This document shows, in pieces, positions 17,203 through 25,922 of a DNA stretch of 64,000 nucleotides (within the stretch, counting starts at the first letter, position 1; every line of letters begins with the position of its first letter). The notes under the pieces were generated by a model. The model ran no database searches, was not told the DNA's origin, and worked only from the letters and a program-made list of their open reading frames with translations. A program made the position numbers and the translations under genes. Source of the DNA: an uncultured Alphaproteobacteria bacterium (GTDB lineage: Bacteria; Pseudomonadota; Alphaproteobacteria; Methylaequorales; Methylaequoraceae); the NCBI GenBank assembly GCA_902579395.1, contig CACHGK010000003.1, positions 62,001 to 126,000 of the forward strand. Direction: 5' to 3'.

Positions 17203-17997
17203 ATGAAAATAAAACCCGATCTTGAAAATCTGTCTCTCACAAGGAAAATTTTTGGGTTTGATGAAAATTTTAAAAGAAAAAAATTAGACGTAATAGAAGA
17301 AAGACCAATTACACTATTTCTTAACAATCAAGAAATAGTTACGATGATGACTATTAATGATTATCCAGAATACCTTGCTATAGGATATTTGTTAAATCAA
17401 AATATGATTACTAAAAAAACTAGAATTGAAGAAGTAGAATATCATGATGATTTAAATGCAGTTATTGTAAGGACACTAAAGGTTACAAATTATGAGCAAA
17501 AATTAAAAAAAAAAATTATAACATCTGGATGTGCGCAGGGAACAGTTTTTGGAAATGTAATGGAAAATTTTAGAAAAATTAAATTTAATAATTATTCAAA
17601 GATAAAAAAATCTTGGATTTATGATTTATCAAAAAAAATTAACCTTACTCCAAGTCTTTATCTAAAAGCTGGTGCTATACATGGCTGTGTTTTATGTGAG
17701 AAAAATAGACCTTTGATATACATGGAAGATGTAGGACGACATAATGCGATAGATAAAATCGCTGGTTATCTCAAGGTAGAGAAAATTTCACCATCGAATA
17801 AAATATTTTATACAACAGGAAGATTAACAAGTGAAATGGTTATAAAGTCAGTTCAAATGAGAATTCCAATAATAATTTCTAGATCTGGATTTACAGCATG
17901 GGGAGTTGAATTGGCGCGAAAAGCCAATCTAACTCTTATAGGAAGAGCTAAAGGCAAAAAATTCATAATTTTAAGCGGAGAAAAAAGAGTTGAATGA
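17203..17997 (+). CDS. fdhD: Formate dehydrogenase accessory sulfurtransferase FdhD (single-Cys loop variant)
   Basis: FdhD passes sulfur to the pterin cofactor of formate dehydrogenase to activate it. The C-terminal signature MEDVGRHNAIDKIAGY (residues 174-189) and TTGRLTSEMV are clear. The usual CxxC sulfur-carrier loop is reduced to one cysteine (TSGC110AQGT). A different CxxC is visible just before the signature, CVLC at 162-165. 264 residues is normal. Its 3' end overlaps mobA by 8 bases, and the FDH genes lie 3 kb on, supporting the role. Confidence 0.92.
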   Translation: MKIKPDLENLSLTRKIFGFDENFKRKKLDVIEERPITLFLNNQEIVTMMTINDYPEYLAIGYLLNQNMITKKTRIEEVEYHDDLNAVIVRTLKVTNYEQKLKKKIITSGCAQGTVFGNVMENFRKIKFNNYSKIKKSWIYDLSKKINLTPSLYLKAGAIHGCVLCEKNRPLIYMEDVGRHNAIDKIAGYLKVEKISPSNKIFYTTGRLTSEMVIKSVQMRIPIIISRSGFTAWGVELARKANLTLIGRAKGKKFIILSGEKRVE

Positions 17998-18607
17998 AAA
18001 GAATGTTGTTGGAATGATTTTAGCTGGAGGTTTGTCAAGGAGGATGGGAGAGGATAAATCTCAAAAAAAGATTTTAGGTAAAAGCTTGATTGAATTAGTA
18101 ATTAGAAGATCAAAAAAACAAGTTCAAACATTGATTATTAATTCTAATGATTTAGATGAGTCGCAGTTAAAATCTCATGTAAAAGCTATTATTAAGGATT
18201 GTTTACCCGGAAATTTAGGGCCTTTAGTTGGAATTCTTTCTGGCATAATATGGACTAAACAAAATACAAAAAGTAAATGGATGGTGAGTTTTCCAGTTGA
18301 TTCTCCTTTTTTTCCTGAAAATCTGGTTTGCAAGTTTTTAGAAATAAGCAAAGGTTATGATATTATTTTAGCAGAGGGAGGTGGAAGAATTCATCCTGTT
18401 TTTTCAATGTGGAAAGTAAACTTAGAAATAGAAAAGCAACTGTATGATTTCTTGAAAAATGATCAAAGAAAGATTGATAGCTTCACAAAAAAATTTAAAA
18501 CTAGGGTAGTAAATTTTTCAGATATTGGATATGATCCATTTTTTAACATTAATACACCAAATGATGTTGAAATAGCAGAAAAAATTTATAGGAATAATTT
18601 AAAATAA
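17990..18607 (+). CDS. mobA: Molybdenum cofactor guanylyltransferase MobA
   Basis: Adds GMP to molybdopterin, giving the guanine-dinucleotide cofactor used by formate dehydrogenases. N-terminal nucleotidyltransferase motif MILAGGLSRRMGEDKS, then GPLVGILSGI and a VDSPFFP metal motif. The best start is TTG 17990, inside the fdhD end; the next Met (18014) begins directly at MILAGG and would be unusually short. 205 residues is normal. Coupling to fdhD points to cofactor supply for the formate dehydrogenase. Confidence 0.93.
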   Translation: MNEKNVVGMILAGGLSRRMGEDKSQKKILGKSLIELVIRRSKKQVQTLIINSNDLDESQLKSHVKAIIKDCLPGNLGPLVGILSGIIWTKQNTKSKWMVSFPVDSPFFPENLVCKFLEISKGYDIILAEGGGRIHPVFSMWKVNLEIEKQLYDFLKNDQRKIDSFTKKFKTRVVNFSDIGYDPFFNINTPNDVEIAEKIYRNNLK

Positions 18608-18612
18608 TCTAA

Positions 18613-20376
18613 ATGAGCTTCATAAAAAAATTACACAAAAAACATATTGTTGCTAAACCTGGCTTTAATAGATGGTTGGTTCCTCCAGCTTCCATAGCCA
18701 TTCATTTATGCATTGGATCAGTCTATGCTTGGAGTATGTTTAACCCTGCATTAGTAAAAATTCTTGGAGTTGTCACCTCTTCTGGTGATGATTGGAACCT
18801 TGGACAAGTTGTTTGGATTTTCTCAGTCGCGATAGTTTCACTTGGTTTAGCCGCAGCATATGCTGGAAAATGGCTTGAAGAGGTAGGCCCCAGGATGGTC
18901 GGCTTTGTTGCAGCGTGTTGTTGGGGAGGGGGGTTTTTAATTGGTTCTTTAGGAATATATTTACAGGAGATCGGTGTGCAAATCTCATTATCATTACCTA
19001 TGTTTAGTTCAGAACCCATTGTTTTAAGGCTTGGTTTATATTTGCTTTATTTGGGTTACGGAATAATAGGTGGTATTGGTCTTGGTCTTGGGTATGTTTC
19101 TCCAGTCTCTACTCTCATAAGATGGTTTCCCGATAGGAGAGGCATGGCTACTGGAATGGCTATTATGGGTTTCGGAGGTGGAGCAATGATAGCCAAAGTT
19201 AGTATTGATAGGTTGCTTGCGAAATTTTATAAAGCACCAGAATATCTTGGTAACATTGATACTGTAAATTTAATTACTGAAGGTGGAAGAAGATTTGTTG
19301 ATATAGCTGGCAACCTAACAGAGGTTGTTATTGTTACAGCTAACGATATTGCAAAAATGATTGTACCAGGAGATACTGGTGTATACATTGTTGGAACAGG
19401 TTCAAGTGGTGCTGCTCAAACCTTTCTTTTTTTAGGCATAGTTTACTTTATAATAATGACAATTGCTGCTTTCTCCTATAGAGTACCTGCTGAAGGATGG
19501 AAACCAGAAGGGTGGGTTCCACCTAAAGATTCAAATAAAACTAGACTAATTACAAAAAACAATGTTCATATTGATCAAGCTTTAAAAACACCACAATTTT
19601 ATTTTCTATGGATTGTTTTGTGTTTCAACGTATCAGCCGGAATTGGTGTTATAGGTGTTGCAAAAACTATGATGATAGAGATTTTTCAACCAAGTTTGCC
19701 TATTATCGTAACTGCAGGTTTTGCAGGAACATATGTGTTAATGATCAGCGTTTTCAATATGGTTGGTAGAATATTTTGGGCTTCAATGTCTGATTTCATT
19801 GGCAGAAAAACAACCTATTTTATATTTTTTTCTCTTGGAATATTTCTTTATTTATCAATTCCATTTACAGCCAAAGCGATGAGTGTAGATCCAACTGTAA
19901 CTTATTTAATAATGTTTTACGCAGCATCTATGATAATTTTTACTATGTATGGTGGAGGGTTTGCGACTATACCTGCCTATCTTGCTGATATTTTTGGTAC
20001 AAAGTATGTGGGGGGTATACATGGAAGATTGTTAACTGCTTGGTCAACTGCTGGTGTTTTAGGCCCAGTCGCTATAACCCAACTTCGTCAACAATCGGTT
20101 GACAACGCCATTTCAGATCTTGTTTCAAAAATTACCCCAGAAAAGTTTCAAGAAATCTATGGTGCTCCTTTGGAAAATCTTTCTTTATTGGTCCAACAAA
20201 AAACGGTTACAATCTCTAACTTGATGCCTCATATGCCAGTGGGAACAATTAATCCGTCAACAACACTTTATAATACGACTATGTTCGCGATGGCAGGTCT
20301 ACTCGCTATAGCATTCGTTTCGAATTTACTTATTGGACCAGTAGATAAAAAACATCATATGGTAGAAGATAAATAG
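18613..20376 (+). CDS. MFS transporter, oxalate/formate antiporter (OFA) family
   Basis: 587-residue inner-membrane carrier with about 12 hydrophobic segments. The OFA hallmark HLCIGSVYAWSMFNPAL is near residues 31-47, GGIGLGLGYVSPVSTLIRWFPDRRGMATG around 150-180, and GTKYVGGIHGRLLTAWSTAGVLGP around 460-485. It is about 150 residues longer than OxlT because of a loop near residues 195-270 and an extra segment before the last helix. The position between fdhD-mobA and the formate dehydrogenase suggests formate (or oxalate/formate) uptake, which is inference. It converges with fdsA, 2 bases apart. Confidence 0.85.
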   Translation: MSFIKKLHKKHIVAKPGFNRWLVPPASIAIHLCIGSVYAWSMFNPALVKILGVVTSSGDDWNLGQVVWIFSVAIVSLGLAAAYAGKWLEEVGPRMVGFVAACCWGGGFLIGSLGIYLQEIGVQISLSLPMFSSEPIVLRLGLYLLYLGYGIIGGIGLGLGYVSPVSTLIRWFPDRRGMATGMAIMGFGGGAMIAKVSIDRLLAKFYKAPEYLGNIDTVNLITEGGRRFVDIAGNLTEVVIVTANDIAKMIVPGDTGVYIVGTGSSGAAQTFLFLGIVYFIIMTIAAFSYRVPAEGWKPEGWVPPKDSNKTRLITKNNVHIDQALKTPQFYFLWIVLCFNVSAGIGVIGVAKTMMIEIFQPSLPIIVTAGFAGTYVLMISVFNMVGRIFWASMSDFIGRKTTYFIFFSLGIFLYLSIPFTAKAMSVDPTVTYLIMFYAASMIIFTMYGGGFATIPAYLADIFGTKYVGGIHGRLLTAWSTAGVLGPVAITQLRQQSVDNAISDLVSKITPEKFQEIYGAPLENLSLLVQQKTVTISNLMPHMPVGTINPSTTLYNTTMFAMAGLLAIAFVSNLLIGPVDKKHHMVEDK

Positions 20377-20378
20377 GT

Positions 20379-23135
20379 TTAGGCGCTTATTTTTTCAATC
20401 TTTGCAGCACAATATTTCAGCTCAGGTATTTTCCCGTCTGGGTCCAATGCTTGGTTTGTAAGTAAGTTAGCAGGTGCATTTTCAAAACAAAATGGCATAA
20501 ATACCATTCCGTCAGGAATCATCTTGTCAAGTCTGACTTTTACACTAACTTTGCCTCTTCTAGTTGACAACTCAACAGTTTCGTCTTGCGAAAAATTATT
20601 TTTTTTCATTTCGTTTTTAGACATGTTTACATATGGTTGAGGTTCAATTGTACTTAAAACTTTGGATCTTGATGTCATTGATCCAGTATGCCAATGTTCC
20701 AGAAGTCTTCCAGTTGTAAGAATTAGAGGAAAACTAGAGTCTGGTGTTTCATCAGGAGAGACAATCTTTGCTGGGACCAACCTTCCTTTCTTATTTTCTG
20801 TTGGAAAACCCTCACCAAATATTACTTCGTTTCCAGGTTTGTTTGAATCATCGCACGGATATGTTACAGCTCCTTCGTTCACTAGCCTCTCCCAACTTAT
20901 ATTTCGCATCGATTCCATACAACCACTTAGCTCGTCATAAACCTCGTCGGGTCCAGAGTAGTTCCAGTCTAAGCCCATTCTTTTTGCAAGTTCCTGAATT
21001 ATCCAAAGATCTTGTTTTGCCTCTCCAGGGGGATTTATGGCCTTTCTGGCAAGCTGAACTCTCCTATCAGTATTAGTAAAGGTTCCTGTTTTCTCTGGAA
21101 ATGCTGAAGCAGGTAAAACAATATCTGCGAGATATGCTGTTTCGGTCAAGAAAATATCTTGAACAACTAGAGTATCTAGTCTAGCAAGTGCCTCTCGAGC
21201 ATGATTTGCATTAGGATCGGACATGGCTGGATTCTCTCCCATTACATAAAGGCCTCTAATTTCTTTGTTATATATAGACTCCATAATTTCAACTACAGTT
21301 AGTCCAGGGTTGGGATTGATTTCACAATTCCAGTATTTCTCAAAAAACTTTACATTTTCATGATTTGCAATTGGTAGGTAGTCTGGAAGTACCATTGGGA
21401 TAAGTCCCATATCAGAAGCACCTTGAACATTGTTTTGTCCTCTCAGCGGATGCAATCCTGTACCTTCTCTTCCCACATTGCCAGTTAAAAGTGCTAAAGA
21501 TATTAAACATCTCGAGTTGTCTGTGCCATGGATATGTTGAGATATACCCATTCCCCAAAAAATCATCGCGGATTTAGCATTTGCGAATAACCTGGCGGTC
21601 TCTCTAATTTCATCTGGAGAAATACCGCAAATTGCTGTCATTTCTTCAGGTGTAAAGTCTTTTACATGTTCTTTAAGCTCCTTATATCCTTGTGTATTTT
21701 TTTCTATATATTGTCTATCAACAAGCCCCTCTTCTATAATAGTATTTAACATTGCATTAAGAAGGGCCACATCTGCCCCCGGTTTAAACTGGAGACTTTT
21801 CTCAGCAATTCTGGATAAATCTTGTTTTCTTGGATCCATTATTATTAGTTTTAGTCCATTTTTGACTGCATTTTTAATAAACGTAGCGGCAACTGGATGA
21901 TTTTGTGTGGGTCTTGCACCAATAACAATTGCAACGTCTGCATTTTTAACTTCTGATACTGGAGCAGTAACTGCACCTGTACCTATTGCTTCCATAAGTG
22001 CTGCAACTGAAGACGCGTGACACATTCTTGTGCAATGGTCAACATTGTTATTTTTAAAACCAACTCTAACTAATTTTTGAAAAAGATAAGCTTCCTCATT
22101 AGAACCTTTTGCACATCCAAAGCCGGCAAGTGCTTTTTCTCCATTTTTAGAATCTCTGATATTTTTAAGTTTTTTGGCTGCAAGGTCAAGAGCTTCTTCC
22201 CACGAAGCTTCTCTGAAATGAGATAGTGGGTTTAATGGGTTGACTCGTTCTTTTGGATCCTTTTTGACTCCCTCTTTTCTTATCAAAGGTTTTGTTATTC
22301 TCTCTGGATTATGAACATAGTCAAATCCAAATCTTCCTTTTACGCAAAGTCTATTATGATTAGCTGGCCCTTCTCTTCCGTCTACAGATATTATTTTTTC
22401 ATCTTTAATGTTATATGTAAGTTGACAGCCAACTCCACAATAAGGGCACAATGAGTCTACTTTTCTGTCGGGAGTAGAAACTTTTTTACCATCTTCATTT
22501 AATAGATTAGATTCCATCAATGCTCCTGTTGGGCAGGCCTGAACACATTCTCCACAGCTTACACATGACGAGTCGCCCATTGGATCATTAAAGTCGAATA
22601 TAACTTTTGAAGTATGACCTCTGTTTCCCATTCCAATAACATCATTAACCTGAACCTCTCGACAGGCTCTTACACACAGGTTGCATTGTATGCAAGCATC
22701 AAGGTTAACAGCCATAGCAACGTGTGAATTATCTGAAATTGGGATATCCTTGCTTTCTCTTTTATCGAAACGGCTTTTATCAACCTTTACTTCATCAGCA
22801 ATTTTCCAAAAGTGGGAATCGGGGTCATGACAATCTTCTTTTACTGGTTGATCTGTTACAAGCAATTCTAAAACCATTTTTCTTGACTTCGCTGATCTTT
22901 CATCCTCAGTTGAGACTTTCATTCCTTCAGTAGGATGTCTAATGCAAGAAGCTGCCAATACCCTTTCACCTTCTATAGAAACCATGCATGCCCTACAATT
23001 TCCGTCAGCTCTATAACCAATTTTATCTGAATAACAAAGATGAGGTAAAACAATTCCGTTTTTTTTGGCGACTTGCCAAATGGTTTCTCCTTTTTCAGCC
23101 TTAACTTTCTTATTATTTAAAAAAAATTCTACCAT
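20379..23135 (-). CDS. fdsA: NAD-dependent formate dehydrogenase, catalytic alpha subunit (FdsA/Fdh1A type)
   Basis: 918-residue molybdo-/tungstoenzyme oxidising formate to CO2. Domain order: N-terminal [2Fe-2S] ferredoxin (Cys34, 47, 50, 64), a Cys3His cluster region (DCHDPDSH), two [4Fe-4S] motifs (CIQCNLCVRAC, CVSCGECVQACP), the CPYCGVGC cluster, then the bis-MGD domain. The metal ligand is cysteine, not selenocysteine, in TRMCHASSVA near residue 371. The C-terminal cofactor domain has TTGRLLEHWHTGSMTSRS. The gene follows fdsGB with 29 bases between. Mo versus W cannot be told from sequence. Confidence 0.95.
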   Translation of the reverse strand: MVEFFLNNKKVKAEKGETIWQVAKKNGIVLPHLCYSDKIGYRADGNCRACMVSIEGERVLAASCIRHPTEGMKVSTEDERSAKSRKMVLELLVTDQPVKEDCHDPDSHFWKIADEVKVDKSRFDKRESKDIPISDNSHVAMAVNLDACIQCNLCVRACREVQVNDVIGMGNRGHTSKVIFDFNDPMGDSSCVSCGECVQACPTGALMESNLLNEDGKKVSTPDRKVDSLCPYCGVGCQLTYNIKDEKIISVDGREGPANHNRLCVKGRFGFDYVHNPERITKPLIRKEGVKKDPKERVNPLNPLSHFREASWEEALDLAAKKLKNIRDSKNGEKALAGFGCAKGSNEEAYLFQKLVRVGFKNNNVDHCTRMCHASSVAALMEAIGTGAVTAPVSEVKNADVAIVIGARPTQNHPVAATFIKNAVKNGLKLIIMDPRKQDLSRIAEKSLQFKPGADVALLNAMLNTIIEEGLVDRQYIEKNTQGYKELKEHVKDFTPEEMTAICGISPDEIRETARLFANAKSAMIFWGMGISQHIHGTDNSRCLISLALLTGNVGREGTGLHPLRGQNNVQGASDMGLIPMVLPDYLPIANHENVKFFEKYWNCEINPNPGLTVVEIMESIYNKEIRGLYVMGENPAMSDPNANHAREALARLDTLVVQDIFLTETAYLADIVLPASAFPEKTGTFTNTDRRVQLARKAINPPGEAKQDLWIIQELAKRMGLDWNYSGPDEVYDELSGCMESMRNISWERLVNEGAVTYPCDDSNKPGNEVIFGEGFPTENKKGRLVPAKIVSPDETPDSSFPLILTTGRLLEHWHTGSMTSRSKVLSTIEPQPYVNMSKNEMKKNNFSQDETVELSTRRGKVSVKVRLDKMIPDGMVFMPFCFENAPANLLTNQALDPDGKIPELKYCAAKIEKISA

Positions 23136-23164
23136 TTGTTATTGTATATAATAATTTTTATCAA

Positions 23165-24832
23165 TTATATATGATCTTTAAAGAAATTTAAAGTACAAGT
23201 GATTGGATTTCCAGCTGCTTGACCTAAACCACAAATAGAGGCATCTGACATCGTTTTAACTAGTTCTTTTAGTAATTCTTCATTCCATGTGTTTTTTTCC
23301 ATCAGCTTTACTGCCTTTTCGGTTCCAACCCTGCAAGGAGTGCACTGACCACAACTTTCGTCATTAAAAAATTTAAGCAAATTAAGAGCAACTTTTTTTA
23401 CACTATCTTTATCTGAGAAAACTACGATTGCTCCTGAACCAATGAAGCAACCATGTTTTTCAAGAGTTCCAAAATCTAGTGGTATATCAGCCATTGTGGC
23501 TGGTAATATACCTCCTGAAGCTCCTCCAGGAAGATAACCGAGAAATTTATGACCATCTTGCATCCCTCCACAATAATCATTCAACAACTCATTCATGGTT
23601 ATACCTGCTGGTGCTAACTTAACTCCTGGGTTTTTAATTCTACCAGAAACTGAATAGCTGTGGGGACCTTTATGTCCATCTTTCCCTTGGCTACTGAACC
23701 ATTTGTGACCATTATTTAGAATATCTGGGACCCAAAAAACAGTTTCTATGTTGTGGTTCAGAGTTGGTTTTCCGAATAATCCAACTTTTGAAACGAATGG
23801 AGGTTTATGTCTAGGCAGACCTCTTTTTCCCTCTATTGATTCAATCATTGCTGACTCTTCTCCACAGATGTAAGCTCCCGCACCTCGTCTAATGAAAATG
23901 TTTGTTTCAGAGTCAATTAAATTCTTATCTTTTAATTTTTCTAATTCCTCAATCATATTTAATCTAATGCCTGGATATTCGTCTCTCATGTAGATATAAA
24001 TTTCTTTTGCATCAACAGCCCATGCTGCGATTAGCATGCCTTCAAAAAACTTATGTATGTTTTGTTCTAGATATAATTTATCTTTAAAAGTACCGGGTTC
24101 ACCTTCATCTCCATTAATTGTCATCAGTCTTGGTCCAGTTTCCATTCTTACAAATTTCCATTTTTGTCCAGATGGAAAGCCAGCTCCGCCCATACCTTTA
24201 AGTCCTGATTTGTTTAGTTCCTCAATAACGTTTTCTACAGGAAGCTTGTTTGAGTAACATTTTTTTAAAATTTCGTATCCTCCATCTTTAATGTAATCAT
24301 CAATACTCTTACCCTTGACTATAGTTGGGTGAAAATCTTTTTTTGAAATGACTTCCTTGATTTTTTCTAGGTTCGAATGTTCGACATGTTTGTGCCCGAC
24401 TTCACAAGCCGGTGCCTTATCGCATAATCCCATACATGGTGCTCTCAGAACTCTAACTTTCTTTTTATCTAAATTTTCATTGAGGTCTTTCATTAATTGA
24501 TCCGATCCATAAAGTTCGCATGTTAGACTATCACAAACTCGGATTGTTATTTCTTGGATTGAAGGTTCATCATCTTCTAAAACGTCGAAATGAGCATAGA
24601 ACGTGGCTACCTCATAAGATTCAGCAAAAGGGATTTTAAGAAGTTCAGATAGTGCGGCTAAATGTCTTTTTCTAATTTCTCCAAATTTGTCTTGTATAAG
24701 ATGGAAGTATTCTATTAAAAGATCTCTTTTAAGTGGGAGATGTTTAATTAACAGTTTAATCTCCTCTAAAGCAGAATCTTCAGTTTTTCGTCCCTTTGGA
24801 TAAAATTTTTTGTTTTTATTAATATCGAGCAT
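23165..24832 (-). CDS. Formate dehydrogenase diaphorase subunit, fused FdsG-FdsB (NuoE-NuoF)
   Basis: 555 residues. Residues 1 to about 150 are a NuoE/FdsG-like thioredoxin-fold domain with its [2Fe-2S] cysteines (CDSLTC, APCMGLCDKAPAC). The rest is NuoF/FdsB: the FMN/NADH-binding stretch GMGGAGFPSGQKWKF and RRGAGAYICGEESAMIES, then the [4Fe-4S] motif SCGQCTPCRVGTEK. It takes electrons from FdsA and reduces NAD. In Rhodobacter and Cupriavidus these are separate genes; a fused form is known from Methylorubrum Fdh1B. No fdsD-like delta subunit gene is adjacent. Confidence 0.93.
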   Translation of the reverse strand: MLDINKNKKFYPKGRKTEDSALEEIKLLIKHLPLKRDLLIEYFHLIQDKFGEIRKRHLAALSELLKIPFAESYEVATFYAHFDVLEDDEPSIQEITIRVCDSLTCELYGSDQLMKDLNENLDKKKVRVLRAPCMGLCDKAPACEVGHKHVEHSNLEKIKEVISKKDFHPTIVKGKSIDDYIKDGGYEILKKCYSNKLPVENVIEELNKSGLKGMGGAGFPSGQKWKFVRMETGPRLMTINGDEGEPGTFKDKLYLEQNIHKFFEGMLIAAWAVDAKEIYIYMRDEYPGIRLNMIEELEKLKDKNLIDSETNIFIRRGAGAYICGEESAMIESIEGKRGLPRHKPPFVSKVGLFGKPTLNHNIETVFWVPDILNNGHKWFSSQGKDGHKGPHSYSVSGRIKNPGVKLAPAGITMNELLNDYCGGMQDGHKFLGYLPGGASGGILPATMADIPLDFGTLEKHGCFIGSGAIVVFSDKDSVKKVALNLLKFFNDESCGQCTPCRVGTEKAVKLMEKNTWNEELLKELVKTMSDASICGLGQAAGNPITCTLNFFKDHI

Positions 24833-24863
24833 ATTGTTTTATTTAAACATTGAACATTTTCAT

Positions 24864-25382
24864 TTAATTGAAATGATCATTTATAATTTTTTTTACTTTA
24901 TCTAATAAATTACCTTTTTTAAATATAAATCCTTTAATTCCAGCATTTTTTGCCGACATTATATCACTTGGTTTATCTCCAACTAAAAAACAATGATTTA
25001 ATTGTAAATTATATTTTTTTACTGCATTATTTATCATGATTGGAGAGGGCTTCCTATCTGAATTTATACCAGAATTTGGTAAATCTGTTGAAAAGAAAAA
25101 ATCATCTATATAAGTATTGTAATTTTTTTTTAATTCCTCGTTCATCCAATTGTGTAGTTTGTTGACATCATTTTTTGAATAGAATTTTCTTTTTACTCCA
25201 GATTGATTTGTTACGACTATTACAAAATACCCCTTTTTTTTTAAATAATTTATTGCATTTTGGGCACCATTTATCCATTTAAAATCTTCTATTTTGTAGA
25301 GATATCCAATATCTTCATTAATTACACCGTCACGATCTAAAAAACACGCTTTGTTAATTTTTTTAAATTTTTCTTGATTCAT
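24864..25382 (-). CDS. GmhB-like HAD-IIIA phosphatase (heptose 1,7-bisphosphate phosphatase family), zinc loop lost
   Basis: 172 residues. HAD motif I FLDRDGVINEDIGYL, motif II VVTNQSGV and motif III/IV VGDKPSDIMSAKNAG are as in D-glycero-D-manno-heptose 1,7-bisphosphate phosphatase, which acts in LPS-core heptose synthesis. The zinc-binding Cys/His loop that typical GmhB has between motifs II and III (CxH...CxCRKP) is replaced by FSTDLPNSGINSDRKPSP, with no Cys or His. Substrate specificity could therefore differ. It is divergent from dksA over 46 bases. Confidence 0.75.
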   Translation of the reverse strand: MNQEKFKKINKACFLDRDGVINEDIGYLYKIEDFKWINGAQNAINYLKKKGYFVIVVTNQSGVKRKFYSKNDVNKLHNWMNEELKKNYNTYIDDFFFSTDLPNSGINSDRKPSPIMINNAVKKYNLQLNHCFLVGDKPSDIMSAKNAGIKGFIFKKGNLLDKVKKIINDHFN

Positions 25383-25393
25383 TTTTTTTCAAA

Positions 25394-25403
25394 TATAATT
25401 ATA
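25394..25403. promoter_or_regulatory. Palindromic -10-like element between gmhB-like gene and dksA
   Basis: TATAATTATA is a perfect palindrome carrying an exact -10 hexamer on each strand, 12 to 35 bases from the two divergent start codons. A shared symmetrical -10 could fire both ways. No clear -35 is visible on either side, and the AT content makes chance likely. Confidence 0.3.
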
Positions 25404-25428
25404 GTGCATAAATTTAAATTGTAGCTAG

Positions 25429-25860
25429 ATGGTAAAGAAAAAAAATAGAATGAATGGATCATACAAACCAACTGAAAAAGAAGATTTCATGAATCCAAAG
25501 CAATTAGAATATTTCAAAAATCTTTTAAATGAATGGAAAACAGATCTCCTTGCAGGCTCATCAACAACCATAAATAATCTTAAAGAAGAATCATCAAACA
25601 AACCTGACAATGCCGATAGAGCATCTATTGAATCCGAACGAAGTCTTGAATTAAGAACAAGAGACAGAGAAAGAAAACTTTTAAGCAAAATAAATAAAGC
25701 CTTAAAAAAAATTGATGAGGGAACCTATGGTTACTGTGAAGATACTAATAAACCAATTTCAATTAAAAGATTGATAGCCAGACCTATTGCCACATTATCA
25801 CTGGAAGCCCAGGAATCCCACGAGAAATCAGAAAGAATATATAAAGAGAAAGAATATTAA
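25429..25860 (+). CDS. dksA: DksA/TraR-family RNA polymerase-binding regulator
   Basis: 143-residue secondary-channel factor working with ppGpp to adjust transcription. The coiled-coil region is residues 20-85 (KQLEYFKNLLNEWKTDLL ... NADRASIESERSLELRTRDRERKLLSKI), including the acidic tip (NKPDNADRASIESE), followed by the globular motif YGYCEDTNKPISIKRLIARPIATLSLEAQ. Only one of the four zinc-finger cysteines remains (GYC), which is common in alphaproteobacterial DksA. The true start may be Met8 (25450). Confidence 0.92.
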   Translation: MVKKKNRMNGSYKPTEKEDFMNPKQLEYFKNLLNEWKTDLLAGSSTTINNLKEESSNKPDNADRASIESERSLELRTRDRERKLLSKINKALKKIDEGTYGYCEDTNKPISIKRLIARPIATLSLEAQESHEKSERIYKEKEY

Positions 25861-25903
25861 TTTAATTGTTGTTTTCAATTATTTTCATGCTAAAATAATA
25901 AAA

Positions 25904-25918
25904 GAACATTAATAGAAC
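25904..25918 (+). promoter_or_regulatory. LexA (SOS) operator of recA, alphaproteobacterial type
   Basis: GAACATTAATAGAAC fits exactly the GAAC-N7-GAAC box bound by LexA in alphaproteobacteria. It ends 4 bases before the recA ATG (25923) and follows a TAAAAT -10-like hexamer (25891-25896), so LexA would sit on the transcription start and the ribosome-binding region. This identifies recA as an SOS gene here and supports the alphaproteobacterial assignment. Confidence 0.88.
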
Positions 25919-25922
25919 ATTT

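Noticed and set aside
20662-21076. Plus-strand open frames inside fdsA
   Set aside because: Complete overlap with the unambiguous FdsA coding sequence; no motif or ribosome site.
25864-25882. AATTG-N7-CAATT hairpin followed by ATTTT after dksA as terminator
   Set aside because: A 5-base A/T stem is too weak, and the T run is interrupted; expected by chance in this composition.
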